A stretch of DNA of 64,000 nucleotides from Treponema denticola. GTDB lineage: Bacteria > Spirochaetota > Spirochaetia > Treponematales > Treponemataceae. The DNA is taken from NCBI RefSeq assembly GCF_024181405.1, contig NZ_CP051302.1, positions 1,426,001 to 1,490,000 of the forward strand. The letters run 5' to 3'. The stretch's first letter is position 1, and each line of letters starts with the position of its first letter. Positions 33,536 to 43,266 of the stretch are shown piece by piece. Under the pieces are notes generated by a model. The model saw only the letters and a program-made list of their open reading frames with translations, ran no database searches and was not told the origin of the DNA. Both the position numbers and the translations under genes were made by a program.

Positions 33536-35356
33536 ATGAGAGAATACAAGCCCGTAAAACTCTTATCAAAAGAAACCGCAAGCAAAATAGCCGCCGGAGA
33601 AGTTATCGAGCGGCCTGCCTCTGTTGTGCGGGAACTATTGGATAACTCGATAGATGCGGGAGCCTCTCAAATTATAGTAGAAATCGAAGAAGGCGGAATA
33701 AGTGCAATAAGGGTAAGCGATGACGGCTGCGGAATGACAAGGGAAGACTTGGAACTTTGTACCCATACCCATTCCACAAGCAAAATAGAAGAGGCTGAAG
33801 ACCTCCTTCACTTACGGAGCTTGGGCTTTAGGGGCGAAGCCCTTTCATCGGTGCAGGCGGTAAGCTCCCTCGAAATTACCTCCACCCGCGAAGGCCCCGC
33901 AGCTTGGAAACTTTCCTTAGGAAAGATTTCTCCTGCCCGCCTAAATAATGGCACAACAGTCGAAGTTAAAAATCTTTTTGAAAACTTCCCTGCCCGAAAA
34001 AAATTTTTAAAACGCCCCCAATATGAGGCAGCCCAATGCCGTCAGACCTTTGTCGAAAAGGCCCTCCCCCACTACAATATCGAAATGCGTTATATAGCGG
34101 ACGGAATAAATAAGCTCATTCTTCCGGCCCATTCTTCCTTAAAAGAAAGATGCCTTGCAGCCATGAGCCTTAAAGAACCTGAAGAGCTTTTTTACGAGAT
34201 AAACCAAAAAGGCGACGGCTTTTCTTTTAAAGCAATTTTAGGAAGCCCCGCTGTAGTCCGATCCGACAAGCGGAATATCTATATTTTTGTAAACGGAAGG
34301 CGGATAAACGAGTACGGCCTTGTTCAAGCCGTTTGCTATGCATCGGAAGGCTATTTTCCCAATGGAGGCTTTCCCACAGCCTTTGTGTTTTTAAATGTAG
34401 ACCCCGAAAGAGTCGACTTCAATATTCATCCTGCAAAAAGGGAAGCAAAATTTGAAGACTATAAAGAAATCCATCACAGCCTGAGCTCAACCATAAGTTC
34501 TTTTTATAAACAAAAAACGGTTTCCGATCTTTTAAAGGAAAGCTATCAACCTGAATATACGCGAGGCTTTGATTTTGAAAAAACTGAATATGAAGCCGCC
34601 GATTTAAACCAAAGCTATAATCCGGCCGGCACAAAAAACTATCTGCAGAGCAATACCTTCGACTATCGGCAGAACAGCACAAAAACCTATTGGCCGTCAT
34701 CTCCGATAAAGCAGCTTGAAGCCTCGGCAGCTTTTCAGGAAGTGTCAGCAGCACAGCATAGACTGTCGGCTGCTGCTCATGAGGTCTCAGCTCTGCCGCA
34801 AGACCTCCCCAAATCCAATTTTAAATTTTTAGGCCAATTTTGCGGCACCTTTATCGCTGTCGAAAAAAACAATGCCCTCTATATAATAGACCAACATGCC
34901 GCCCACGAGCGTATCCTCTTTGAAGGCTTAAAAAAAAGCCTCGGCCCCTCGCAGGAACTTTTAATTCCTTACCGCCTCGAAACGGAATCCGAAAAAGACG
35001 ATGAAATCATAAGGCTAAACCTCCAAGAGCTTCAAAAAGCGGGCTTTAATATAAGTGAAGAAAAAAAAGGGCTTTGGATTATAAGGGCGGTTCCCATAAG
35101 ATGGCAGGGCACGGAAAAGGACTTAAAAGAAGACCTTGCAGGTGCAGGTAAGGATACTTCGGGACTCATGCACCATATCCTTGCAAGATCTGCCTGCCGT
35201 GCCGCCTGCAAAGACGGCGACATCATCGACCCCGTTTCTGCATACAATATAGCGGTTAAAACCTTCGCCCTCCCCGAACCGCTCTGCCCCCACGGCCGCC
35301 CCCTCTATTTTATAATCGACCGCACCGAACTTTTTAAACGGATAAAGCGAACTTAA
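33536..35356 (+). CDS. mutL: DNA mismatch repair protein MutL
   Basis: 606 residues. The N-terminal GHKL ATPase has the Asn/Glu motif RELLDNSIDAGA, DDGCGM and the lid SLGFRGEALSS. The linker (about 330-430) is Ser/Tyr/Gln-rich. The C-terminal domain has the endonuclease motif DQHAAHERILFE (about residue 451) and ends with the CPHGRP metal motif. So this MutL should nick the strand itself, as in bacteria that lack MutH. AAAGGAAG precedes the ATG. It is co-transcribed with xseB. Confidence 0.95.
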   Translation: MREYKPVKLLSKETASKIAAGEVIERPASVVRELLDNSIDAGASQIIVEIEEGGISAIRVSDDGCGMTREDLELCTHTHSTSKIEEAEDLLHLRSLGFRGEALSSVQAVSSLEITSTREGPAAWKLSLGKISPARLNNGTTVEVKNLFENFPARKKFLKRPQYEAAQCRQTFVEKALPHYNIEMRYIADGINKLILPAHSSLKERCLAAMSLKEPEELFYEINQKGDGFSFKAILGSPAVVRSDKRNIYIFVNGRRINEYGLVQAVCYASEGYFPNGGFPTAFVFLNVDPERVDFNIHPAKREAKFEDYKEIHHSLSSTISSFYKQKTVSDLLKESYQPEYTRGFDFEKTEYEAADLNQSYNPAGTKNYLQSNTFDYRQNSTKTYWPSSPIKQLEASAAFQEVSAAQHRLSAAAHEVSALPQDLPKSNFKFLGQFCGTFIAVEKNNALYIIDQHAAHERILFEGLKKSLGPSQELLIPYRLETESEKDDEIIRLNLQELQKAGFNISEEKKGLWIIRAVPIRWQGTEKDLKEDLAGAGKDTSGLMHHILARSACRAACKDGDIIDPVSAYNIAVKTFALPEPLCPHGRPLYFIIDRTELFKRIKRT

Positions 35357-35363
35357 TCTCGGC

Positions 35364-35419
35364 TTGACTATGAGACCTTAAACGAGTAAAATAAACGCAT
35401 AAGATTTTATTTTTAGGAG
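35364..35419 (+). promoter_or_regulatory. ridA promoter and Shine-Dalgarno
   Basis: -35 TTGACT (35364-35369), a 17-nt spacer, -10 TAAAAT (35387-35392), and TAGGAG at 35414-35419. The leader is about 30 nt, unlike the leaderless genes in this window. Confidence 0.8.
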
Positions 35420-35427
35420 TACTAGAT

Positions 35428-35805
35428 ATGAAAGAAATCATAGCAACAAACAAAGCACCTTCAGCCATCGGCCCCTATTCTCAGGGAATTAAGGCAAACG
35501 GTTTTGTATTTACGTCGGGGCAAATCCCCTTGGATCCTGCTACGGGAGCCTTTCCTGAAGGAATTAAAGCCCAAACACGCCAGTCCTTGCTCAACGTAAA
35601 GGCAATTTTGGAACAGGCAGGAACAAGCATCGACAAGGTAATCAAAACCACCGTTTTTTTAAGCGATATGAATAACTTTGCTGCAATGAACGAGGTATAT
35701 GCAGAAATCTTCGGTTCATCAAACCATCCTTCAAGATCTGCAGTACAGGTTGCCCGCCTTCCTAAAGACGCCCTCGTCGAAATAGAAGTAATCGCTCTTG
35801 CATAA
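35428..35805 (+). CDS. ridA: RidA enamine/imine deaminase
   Basis: 125 residues of the YjgF/YER057c/UK114 family, with the signature [23 protein letters not shown] at the C terminus. The Arg that holds the substrate carboxylate is the R of PSRSA. It hydrolyses reactive enamines from PLP enzymes such as threonine dehydratase, preventing damage. The N terminus [20 protein letters not shown] and [10 protein letters not shown] are standard. It has its own promoter and a good ribosome site. Confidence 0.94.
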   Translation: MKEIIATNKAPSAIGPYSQGIKANGFVFTSGQIPLDPATGAFPEGIKAQTRQSLLNVKAILEQAGTSIDKVIKTTVFLSDMNNFAAMNEVYAEIFGSSNHPSRSAVQVARLPKDALVEIEVIALA

Positions 35806-36928
35806 TTTATTTAAAGTACGGGTTTTTCCTGTGCTTCTGGCTTCGGCCCTCTTATTTGCCTCTTGTGCAAACAAAGAGGCCGAACCTGAAACCGTCTATT
35901 CAGAAGAAAAAACCGAAGAGGAAACCAAACCGATAAGCACAGTCTGGTATTATTTTACTCAAGATGCAGAATCGGAAACTCCATGCTTAAAACAAACGGA
36001 TTCTCCCGAAAAAGTTCCCGAGCAAGGCTTTAGGCCGTGGACAGAGGCTGTAAGAGTGTCGGGCTTAGGGCTGATGTATGATCCTCCCCTCTTTCTTGTA
36101 AATAAGGCAGGGATTTTACCTGCATTTTCAATTGAAGAAGAACCTACAATAGAAATAAAAAGCGAATTTTATACAAAAACGGCTGAAGGTTTTTATAGAA
36201 CGGACGTCGGAAGCCTTATAAGATTATATACAAACACCATCTTTTCCTCCATTCTTCAGGATGAAAGCCCTTCAAGTCTTTTACGCTATAATAGCGTAAA
36301 CGGAGACCTTTTAAGCCTCATCCGCCCCGAACACTTTAAACTTAAAAATCTTTCACAGCTTTCAGCCCTGGAATTCAATAAAAAATGGTTTGCGGCTTTT
36401 AAAACGGAACAAGACGGCCGTGTAGAATTCGATTATTTTTCCTTTTTTTCTTTTGAAGACTTATTAAAGGGAAAATATTCCGTAATAAGTCAAGAAGAAT
36501 TTATTAAGGCGTCTTCTCCTGTTACCGCCTTTCGGGATGAGAGCGGCATAGGTAAAATTTTCAAAATGACTGAAAAAAACGTAAAAGCGGAGATGTTTTC
36601 GGAAGATTTAAAAACAAAGCAGGTAATTTTTTACCGAAATTCAAATACCTCATATGCAGGAGACTTTGAAATTACGGCCTCGGTATGTGAATTTACACCT
36701 GAAAACGCTTCCCCCCCCCTTAAGGCCGTTCTTTTAGAAACCGGCCGGCTTTTTTACACAGATCCGGAAACTGAAGAATGGGTGGAAACCGCCCTGCCGG
36801 TACTCCCCGAAGGATTTATTTATACATACTTCGTAATAAGAAAAGATATTATAATTTCGGCCTGGGAAGAACAAAGATTTTTTGAAACAGGACGCTCCGG
36901 CCTAATAGTATACAAAATCCGGCAATAA
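35798..36928 (+). CDS. lipoprotein of unknown function
   Basis: 376 residues from a TTG that overlaps the ridA end by 8 nt. The signal peptide ([22 protein letters not shown]) with Cys after FAS makes it a lipoprotein. The mature part starts with an acidic Glu/Thr-rich stretch and continues as a mixed beta-rich domain without motifs I recognise. No strong ribosome site is seen; translation may be coupled to ridA. A GTG nearer the hydrophobic core is a less likely start because it would remove the basic N region. Confidence 0.65.
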   Translation: MHNLFKVRVFPVLLASALLFASCANKEAEPETVYSEEKTEEETKPISTVWYYFTQDAESETPCLKQTDSPEKVPEQGFRPWTEAVRVSGLGLMYDPPLFLVNKAGILPAFSIEEEPTIEIKSEFYTKTAEGFYRTDVGSLIRLYTNTIFSSILQDESPSSLLRYNSVNGDLLSLIRPEHFKLKNLSQLSALEFNKKWFAAFKTEQDGRVEFDYFSFFSFEDLLKGKYSVISQEEFIKASSPVTAFRDESGIGKIFKMTEKNVKAEMFSEDLKTKQVIFYRNSNTSYAGDFEITASVCEFTPENASPPLKAVLLETGRLFYTDPETEEWVETALPVLPEGFIYTYFVIRKDIIISAWEEQRFFETGRSGLIVYKIRQ

Positions 36929-36964
36929 ATTATATAAAAAAGACAAGAATTTGACATTATCTAG

Positions 36965-36994
36965 TTGACAAAAATGCGAGCTCTCATCTATTAT
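36965..36994 (+). promoter_or_regulatory. promoter of the Asp-rich protein gene
   Basis: -35 TTGACA (36965-36970), an 18-nt spacer, -10 TATTAT (36989-36994); a TATAAT overlaps 3 nt further on. The Shine-Dalgarno AAGGGG is at 37025-37030. The strong consensus suggests high expression. Confidence 0.8.
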
Positions 36995-37036
36995 AATAAT
37001 ATAGATGTAAACCAATAGTAGTACAAGGGGTTGTTT

Positions 37037-37306
37037 ATGCTTGAAAATCTTGAATTGGAAAAATTCGATAAAGCCTTAATTTTTAGTGATTCTTACAATG
37101 ATGACTTTGATGACGACGATTTCGACGATGACTTTGATGATGATTTTGACGATTTCGACGACGATGATGATTTTGACGATGACTTTGACGATTTTGATGA
37201 TGATGACGACTTTGACGATGATGATGATTTCGACGACGACTTTGATGACGAAGACTTTGAATATGATAACGATGATGACTTGGATTATGATGACTTTGAT
37301 GAATAA
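37037..37306 (+). CDS. extremely aspartate-rich small protein
   Basis: 89 residues, about 50 of them Asp. After a normal 20-residue start (MLENLELEKFDKALIFSDSY) the protein is runs of two to five Asp broken by single Phe, with a few Glu and Tyr at the end. No signal peptide. Such a chain would be disordered and strongly anionic, able to bind divalent cations or mimic nucleic acid. The ATG at 37037 is chosen over the TTG at 37031 because AAGGGG is 6 nt upstream. The gene has its own strong promoter and terminator, which argues that it is a real gene. I do not know its function. Confidence 0.75.
   Translation: MLENLELEKFDKALIFSDSYNDDFDDDDFDDDFDDDFDDFDDDDDFDDDFDDFDDDDDFDDDDDFDDDFDDEDFEYDNDDDLDYDDFDE
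37085..37300 (+). repeat. low-complexity GAY-TTY codon repeat
   Basis: Imperfect repeats of Asp codons (GAT/GAC) broken by TTT/TTC. The codons vary between repeats, so this is not a simple recent slippage tract; selection has kept the Asp-Phe protein pattern while the DNA drifted. Confidence 0.8.
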
Positions 37307-37328
37307 TATTTAAAAATACATTTTCCGA

Positions 37329-37374
37329 ATAACCAAAGAGTTGTCCGAATTCTACTCTTTGGTTATACTTTTCT
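37329..37374 (+). terminator. terminator after the Asp-rich gene
   Basis: A perfect 12-bp stem (ATAACCAAAGAG at 37329-37340 with CTCTTTGGTTAT at 37355-37366) and a 14-nt loop, followed by T-rich sequence. Confidence 0.85.
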
Positions 37375-37385
37375 TCCATTAGTTA

Positions 37386-37414
37386 TTGAATTAAATCAAA
37401 AACTGGGGTATAAT
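37386..37414 (+). promoter_or_regulatory. promoter of the TPR-rlmN operon
   Basis: -35 TTGAAT (37386-37391), a 17-nt spacer and -10 TATAAT (37409-37414). The first start codon is at 37606, so the transcript would carry an AT-rich leader of about 185 nt in which I see no known RNA element. Confidence 0.7.
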
Positions 37415-37605
37415 ATCCGATAATTGATTGTATAAATAAGATCAGCTTTATGTTGATTTGTTATGCTTTGCCTTCGTAGTTAAAATAAGGCTTTGATGTA
37501 ACATTTTACAATTAATACTGTTTTAAATTTATAGATGCTTACTATTTTTATAGTCGTACAATACAAATTTAAATATTTATATAAGTATATTTAAAGGGAA
37601 GAATA

Positions 37606-37908
37606 TTGCAAGAAATTACAGAAGGCTTTATAAAGACAAGCGAATTGCCCGTTAAAACCTTGACTGCAGAACAAAAGGCAAAACTAAACCTTCGAGGTAA
37701 TGAACTTTATAATAAAAAGGACATAACTGCTGCAGAAAGGATTTTTATTACAACCGGCTATTCGGACGGCCTTGTAAGAATAGGCGACTACTACGCAAAC
37801 CGAAATGAACACCTGAAAGCATTAAAATTTTATCATCTGGCTCATAATACCAGTAAAGAAGGTATTTTGCTGGATAAGTTGGCAGAAATTATACGTATGC
37901 TTATTTAA
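37606..37908 (+). CDS. small TPR-like protein
   Basis: 100 residues from a TTG start; AAAGGGAAG lies 4-12 nt upstream and supports it. The segment KLNLRGNELYNKKDITAAERIFITTGYSDGLVRIGDYYANRNEHLKALKFYHLAH has the helix-turn-helix spacing of one to two tetratricopeptide repeats. Soluble, no signal peptide. It precedes a larger TPR protein by 55 nt and probably acts with it as a scaffold. Partner proteins are not evident. Confidence 0.7.
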   Translation: MQEITEGFIKTSELPVKTLTAEQKAKLNLRGNELYNKKDITAAERIFITTGYSDGLVRIGDYYANRNEHLKALKFYHLAHNTSKEGILLDKLAEIIRMLI

Positions 37909-37963
37909 AATTTGCATCGTTTAATTAATTTTAGATGTACGTACACACATTTATGGAGGATTA

Positions 37964-39211
37964 ATGTCAGACATCAAACATGAAAAAAAGTTAGCCAATA
38001 TGGATAGTCCCGGTGAGACTACAAAAAGTTTCGAAAACAAATTAGATGAAGAGATTCCTGACATTGAGGAATCTGATTTTATAAATAGTCCGCCCTTTAG
38101 CGATGAGATATTCAGCCCGGAGGATTCAAAACAGGTAGAAATATCCGAACTTTCAAAACAGGCCTACTCCCTTTTAAAAGGCAACAGTATTACTGAAGCG
38201 ATCAATGTTTTTAAGAAAATATTGGAACTGGATCCCACAAATAATTATGCGCTGGTAGGCTTAGGTGATGCAGAGCGTAAAAACAATAAATTCAATGAAG
38301 CAATAAAATTTTACAAACAATGCCTTGAACATCATCCCAGCAATAACTATGCTCTTTTCGGTCTTGCAGACTGCTACAAGTCAATGAACCAATTTCCAAG
38401 GGCCATAGCTATCTGGGAAGAATACCTTAAGTTTGATGATAAAAATATCACGGTATTAACCCGTGTAGCCGATGCTTATCGAAAAACCAAGGAATTTGAA
38501 AAGGCAGAAAAACTTTATCAAAAAGTGTTGGAAAAATCCCCGAAAAACGCTTACGCCTTAATAGGCTTGGGTCACCTAAATTACGACTTTAAAAAATATC
38601 GGGAAGCCCTCGTATACTGGGAAAAGGTAATGGAATCAAGCGGAGAATTGGTAGATATACGTATCTTAACATCTATTGGAAACTGTTACCGAAAGATGAA
38701 GCTCTTTGACCGAGGTGTATATTATTTTGAAAGAGCCCTTGAACGCTCACCCGATAATTTCTACGGCCTCTTCGGTTTGGCTGACTGTTACAGAGGTTTA
38801 AACCAGCAATATAACTCCATAGTATACTGGAAAAAAATACTTGAACTTGATCCTAACAACAAGGTCATTTTAACACGAATAGGCGATGCCTACCGCAGCA
38901 TGAATGACTTTGAAAAGGCAAAAGAAAACTATCAAAAAGCTCTTGATATAGACTTTGATTCATATGCAATGTTAGGCCTTGCAATATTGTGCAAGCTGCA
39001 GCAAAAATATGATCAGGCTATTACTACCCTAACCCATCTTAAAGATACCGAAGATACAAATTATAGGGTATATCTTGAACTTGCCCAGTGCTATATAGAA
39101 AAAAAGGAAAAGCAAAAAGCTATAGAAACCTTAATAGATTTCCAAAAACTTGGAATTAAAAATCAAACGGTTTCAGACCTCTTGTTTGAGCTGACAAAAA
39201 ATGACCATTAA
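37964..39211 (+). CDS. tetratricopeptide repeat protein
   Basis: 415 residues: an acidic N-terminal 60 residues, then about eight to nine TPRs (for example NNYALVGLGDAERKNNKFNEAIKFYKQCLEHHPS and its repeats, each with conserved G-A-Y-A-P positions). No signal peptide or membrane segment is visible, so it is cytosolic. The TPR superhelix is a protein-binding scaffold; the ligand is unknown. GGAGG lies 7 nt before the ATG. The gene overlaps rlmN by 11 nt. Confidence 0.85.
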   Translation: MSDIKHEKKLANMDSPGETTKSFENKLDEEIPDIEESDFINSPPFSDEIFSPEDSKQVEISELSKQAYSLLKGNSITEAINVFKKILELDPTNNYALVGLGDAERKNNKFNEAIKFYKQCLEHHPSNNYALFGLADCYKSMNQFPRAIAIWEEYLKFDDKNITVLTRVADAYRKTKEFEKAEKLYQKVLEKSPKNAYALIGLGHLNYDFKKYREALVYWEKVMESSGELVDIRILTSIGNCYRKMKLFDRGVYYFERALERSPDNFYGLFGLADCYRGLNQQYNSIVYWKKILELDPNNKVILTRIGDAYRSMNDFEKAKENYQKALDIDFDSYAMLGLAILCKLQQKYDQAITTLTHLKDTEDTNYRVYLELAQCYIEKKEKQKAIETLIDFQKLGIKNQTVSDLLFELTKNDH

Positions 39212-40244
39212 AAAGAATGAAACAGCTCTTTCCGGAATGTTTCCTGAAGAGATTCAAAACTTTTGCGGTCTAAAAGAAAAATTCAGAGCCCAACAAATTT
39301 TTCACTGGATAGCTTCGGGAGTAAACAGCTTTGACGAAATGACAAATCTGTCATTCGATATGCGCTCTAAACTAAAAAATGATTTTTCTCTGTTTTCGAC
39401 AAAAATAAAAGAAGCATTAAAGGATAAGGACGGTACAATCAAACTGGCTGTAGAGCTTTATGACGGCTCAGTCATAGAAACCGTATTACTGACAGATAAA
39501 GCAAAAAGAAAAACAGCCTGTGTTTCGTGTCAGGCAGGCTGCCCCATGAAATGCGCTTTTTGTAAAACCGGACAGATAGGCTTTTTAAGAAATCTTTCGG
39601 CTTCAGAAATCGTAGAACAATTTTTACATTTGGAAAGAGAAGCAGGAAGTTTGGATAATATAGTCTTTATGGGGATGGGAGAACCCATGTTGAATTTACC
39701 CGAAATAGATAAGGCAATAAACATTCTTGCCCATCCTAAAGGGAGAAATCTTTCCAAAAGGCGCATAACAATTTCAACCTCAGGCCTATGCAAGGGAATC
39801 TATGAGATGGCAGATAAGGGGCCTGAAGTACGCCTTGCCGTATCATTGACAACTGCTGACGAGACATTAAGATCAGAGCTTATGCCTATCAATAAAACAA
39901 ACAGCCTTGACGAATTAAAGCAAGCAATAAAATACTTTAATTCAAAATCGAATAAGAGGGTAACCTTAGAGCTGGCCCTTATGAAGGGGCTTAATACCGA
40001 TAAAAAGGCAGCTCAACAGGTCATAGAATTTGCAAAAGGCCTTGAATGCTTTATAAATTTAATACCATGGAATCCCGTAGAAGGCTTGAATTTTAAAACT
40101 CCATCTGAAACGGAAGTCCGTACTTTTGAGACTTATCTAAAGAAGGCCGGTTTAAATATAAGCACACGGCAAAAAAGAGGTCAAAGCATAGGAGGAGCCT
40201 GCGGTCAACTAGGATCCACAGCAACAAGATCCAATCGGTTCTAA
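39201..40244 (+). CDS. rlmN: dual-specificity rRNA/tRNA adenine-C2 methyltransferase RlmN
   Basis: A radical-SAM enzyme that methylates A2503 of 23S rRNA and A37 of some tRNAs. The Cys-x3-Cys-x2-Cys cluster is at residues 114-121 (CPMKCAFC), followed by GQIGFLRNL and the GMGEPMLN SAM motif. The conserved C-terminal Cys is in SIGGACGQL. The 347-residue length is typical. The start overlaps the TPR gene end and lacks a clear Shine-Dalgarno, so it is probably translated by coupling. Its last four bases overlap the convergent GGDEF/EAL gene. Confidence 0.95.
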   Translation: MTIKKNETALSGMFPEEIQNFCGLKEKFRAQQIFHWIASGVNSFDEMTNLSFDMRSKLKNDFSLFSTKIKEALKDKDGTIKLAVELYDGSVIETVLLTDKAKRKTACVSCQAGCPMKCAFCKTGQIGFLRNLSASEIVEQFLHLEREAGSLDNIVFMGMGEPMLNLPEIDKAINILAHPKGRNLSKRRITISTSGLCKGIYEMADKGPEVRLAVSLTTADETLRSELMPINKTNSLDELKQAIKYFNSKSNKRVTLELALMKGLNTDKKAAQQVIEFAKGLECFINLIPWNPVEGLNFKTPSETEVRTFETYLKKAGLNISTRQKRGQSIGGACGQLGSTATRSNRF

Positions 40245-43200
40245 TACAAAGAGAAAACCTTGTTTAACTCCTGTATTCTTTCTTCGGGTATGGGAGTAAT
40301 ATCGAAAGACGGCTTTGCAAAAAAGTAACCTTGGAACAAGTCTACACCGAACCGCAGCAATACGTCTATCTCATCTATTGTTTCAACACCTTCGGCCAAT
40401 ATTATTATATCTCTTTTCTTTGCATATGAAACAAGGTTTTCCAATACATTTTGCTTATCAAGACTCTTATGGACATCCCTTACGATGGACATATCTATCT
40501 TTACCAAATTAGGCGATAAGAACAAAAGAGATGACTCGTTACTATAGCCGCTTCCGAAGTCGTCAATTGCAACCATTGCATTCCAATTGCGGATTCTTTC
40601 GTTTTTTAGATCATAAAAGTTTGTGTTAAGAGGCTCGGATTCCGTAATTTCCAAAACAATATTTGAAAGATAAGGCTTAAACTTTTCCTCAAATTCGAAG
40701 AATTTGGCATTCGATAAAACTTGCGAGCTTATGGTATTTAAAAATATCTTCGTATCTTTAGATATTTCGCCTCTTTCTATCTTTTTAACAAAGGTATCCA
40801 TTGCTCCAAAAAAAGTAAGCTCTTCAAGTTTATGCAGCTTTGACTGGGCCTTAGCAAGACGCAATATATCCTCAGGGCTTTTAAATTCCGGAGCAGAAGA
40901 ACGCATCAGCATTTCATATCCGTAAATATCTCCGGTACCTGAAGTAACAATAGGCTGTAAGGCATATTCTATAAGATTCCTGTCAAGCATCTGATTAAGA
41001 GCTTCCGTACCATGGATCATTATATAATTCTTTTTATAAACATCCAAATTGAATTCATGTAAAGAGCCCTTAAACGAATGTTTTACGTCATACATTGCAA
41101 AATCGGCATATCGGACTAAATCGGCCTGATTATCTGCATCGTAAGGATACCAAGCCAAGCCGGCCGAGACTCGGAGCTTTGACGTTTCTCCATTAGGGAG
41201 AGTGATGGGAGTCTCCTGTATATCCTTCCAAAAAGCGGTCAAAATAAGTTTAATTTCATCGGATGTCGAAAAGGTGTAAAAGAAGCTATAAAACTCATCC
41301 CCTGAGCGCCTGCAAACAAGACAGCGCTCTTGTTGCAGCATGGCAAGCTTTTTTCCAAAAGCCATAAGATGAGTATCTCCATAAGCATGCCCGAAAGAAT
41401 CGTTTAAATATTTTAGGTTATCAAGATCCCACATAACAAGAGCACAGATACCTAAATGTTTTTGCTTAAATACTTCGGTTATCTTTCTGTCAAAGGCAGC
41501 TCTATTATAAAGGCCGGTAAGTTCATCATAATTCATTTGAAGTTCAAGTTTTTTGCGGTCTTCAACTTCCTTTGTAATATCGAGTGCTATACCTAAGATT
41601 TTGTCGTTTTCCTTCGTCTGCATAAACCTTATCCAGCGGACCTTCCCATGTTCCCCTGTAGGTATAGCATAGATGGTTTTTGTATCATCCTTTGAATTTA
41701 TATAATACTCATAATGATCCAACAATTTATAAAATTCGTCCGTATTCAAAACGGAATCGCCTGAATATTTTTGACTATTAAACAATTTAAACCAAATCGA
41801 ATTGCAAAAAACCGTACCCATCAATATATTGTGTTCAAAAACCCCTATAGGAACCTGCAGCTTTTCTATAATCGTAGAAACCCGTGAAGCCGCATTAAAA
41901 ACACTGGCACTTAATCTTTCTATTGCAACAAGTAGAGTATCTATTTCCGTAATATTCATTTTTTCGATACTCAGCATCTTTCTGGGATCACTGTTTTGAA
42001 GCTTTAGTACAACCTTTGTAAACATACTGGAAATATGTTGACTCGACAAGTAAGAACCGGCTAAAAACAAAAAACCCGAAACAAGAACAGACTGCCAAAA
42101 TATTTTCTTTAATGTTACCGAAAACGAAAGTACACTTGCCTCGGGAGCCAGACCTATCAACACCCACTCTTGATTTTCGTACATTCCGTTACGTTGATAA
42201 AGATGAAAGGGTTCTATGGCCAAACAATATCTTTCCGTAAATATTGAACCCTTATCGATACTATAAACATTTTTATAGTCGGTTTGTTCAACCTCAAAGG
42301 CAGGAATATGGCCGGCATTCAAATTACTTGCAATGCTGTTAAAAACTATCGGCAAAAAAGTTCCGGCATTCTTATCTACATCATGGAAGGCTATACAATA
42401 CATTCCCTTTTTATAAATATCAAGCTCAGCAAAGTCTAAAAAGCTCTGAATATATCTTGCCGAAAGATCTATACCAATAACTCCGTAAATTTTTCCTTTT
42501 TCATCCTTTATCGGAATGGAGTATGTAATCACCTCATCACTTAAAGTATCCGGTCTAAATAAAGTATTCCAAAAAGCAAGATTTTTAGCAGGTTCATTAG
42601 GATATTCTAGAGCGGCAGCAATAGGCGCATTAAAATACCTATAAAAAATATCCCGGCTGTTAGGCGAAATAGTAAAGAAAGGAGACCAATCCACTCCTAA
42701 AGCAATATTATGATTTTGCACAACCTCTGACGGACCTCTCGATATAACGATGTCCTCATTGCTTAAAGAATAGGAAGAAGGATCTTCATTTCTTACATAT
42801 AAGCCGGGATAAAAAAATTCGTCTTTTTTTGCAATAGGACTTGGCGCATCAATAACCAAAAAGACGCCCGTAACATAGTTCCGTCTTATGGTATATATAA
42901 GCTGAGGCAGAAGTGTATCGAGAATACTGTTTTGCAAGTCATGATTATCTGCAAGCTGATAAAGCTCAATATTATTACGGGACAATTCGGCCTTGATTAC
43001 CTTCAAAACTTTTTCATGCAAATCCGTAATTCTTGTCCACCTATTGGACATTTCATTTTCGATCAGCATTTTGCGGTTTAAAACCTTTTCACTTAAAACT
43101 CCATAAGCATTATCGCCGGATTTTTTAAGGATATCGGAGCTTAAAAACATCGTCAGCATTACTGCAGCCTGAAGAGCAAATACAAAAAGCATGGGAACCA

Positions 43201-43255
43201 AAAGGCGTGACAAAATGGAAGTAGAATATTTTCGAGCATTTTTACTTTTTTTCAT
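40241..43255 (-). CDS. membrane Cache-PAS-GGDEF-EAL signalling protein
   Basis: 1004 residues. A membrane helix near 15-40, a periplasmic Cache-type sensor of about 330 residues (GVIGIDLSARYIQSFLDFAELDIYKKG), a second helix (IFWQSVLVSGFLFLAGSYL), a PAS-like region, then GGDEF and EAL domains. The GGDEF signature reads SGDEF (RRSGDEFYSFF, about residue 650) and EAL reads EML (YGYEMLMRS). Other EAL catalytic residues remain: the Asn of FLNTIS, EITES, AIDDFGSGYS, LVKID and AEGVET. I infer c-di-GMP phosphodiesterase activity, with cyclase activity uncertain. GGAG precedes the ATG. The binding-protein gene 11 nt upstream is probably its sensory partner. Confidence 0.88.
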   Translation of the reverse strand: MKKSKNARKYSTSILSRLLVPMLFVFALQAAVMLTMFLSSDILKKSGDNAYGVLSEKVLNRKMLIENEMSNRWTRITDLHEKVLKVIKAELSRNNIELYQLADNHDLQNSILDTLLPQLIYTIRRNYVTGVFLVIDAPSPIAKKDEFFYPGLYVRNEDPSSYSLSNEDIVISRGPSEVVQNHNIALGVDWSPFFTISPNSRDIFYRYFNAPIAAALEYPNEPAKNLAFWNTLFRPDTLSDEVITYSIPIKDEKGKIYGVIGIDLSARYIQSFLDFAELDIYKKGMYCIAFHDVDKNAGTFLPIVFNSIASNLNAGHIPAFEVEQTDYKNVYSIDKGSIFTERYCLAIEPFHLYQRNGMYENQEWVLIGLAPEASVLSFSVTLKKIFWQSVLVSGFLFLAGSYLSSQHISSMFTKVVLKLQNSDPRKMLSIEKMNITEIDTLLVAIERLSASVFNAASRVSTIIEKLQVPIGVFEHNILMGTVFCNSIWFKLFNSQKYSGDSVLNTDEFYKLLDHYEYYINSKDDTKTIYAIPTGEHGKVRWIRFMQTKENDKILGIALDITKEVEDRKKLELQMNYDELTGLYNRAAFDRKITEVFKQKHLGICALVMWDLDNLKYLNDSFGHAYGDTHLMAFGKKLAMLQQERCLVCRRSGDEFYSFFYTFSTSDEIKLILTAFWKDIQETPITLPNGETSKLRVSAGLAWYPYDADNQADLVRYADFAMYDVKHSFKGSLHEFNLDVYKKNYIMIHGTEALNQMLDRNLIEYALQPIVTSGTGDIYGYEMLMRSSAPEFKSPEDILRLAKAQSKLHKLEELTFFGAMDTFVKKIERGEISKDTKIFLNTISSQVLSNAKFFEFEEKFKPYLSNIVLEITESEPLNTNFYDLKNERIRNWNAMVAIDDFGSGYSNESSLLFLSPNLVKIDMSIVRDVHKSLDKQNVLENLVSYAKKRDIIILAEGVETIDEIDVLLRFGVDLFQGYFFAKPSFDITPIPEERIQELNKVFSLY

Positions 43256-43266
43256 TATAACTCCAA

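Noticed and set aside
37083..37379. A His-rich open frame on the minus strand opposite the Asp-rich gene
   Set aside because: His codons are the complement of Asp codons (GAT/GAC to ATC/GTC frames shifted). It is a mirror of the repeat, with no ribosome site, and it runs through the terminator hairpin.
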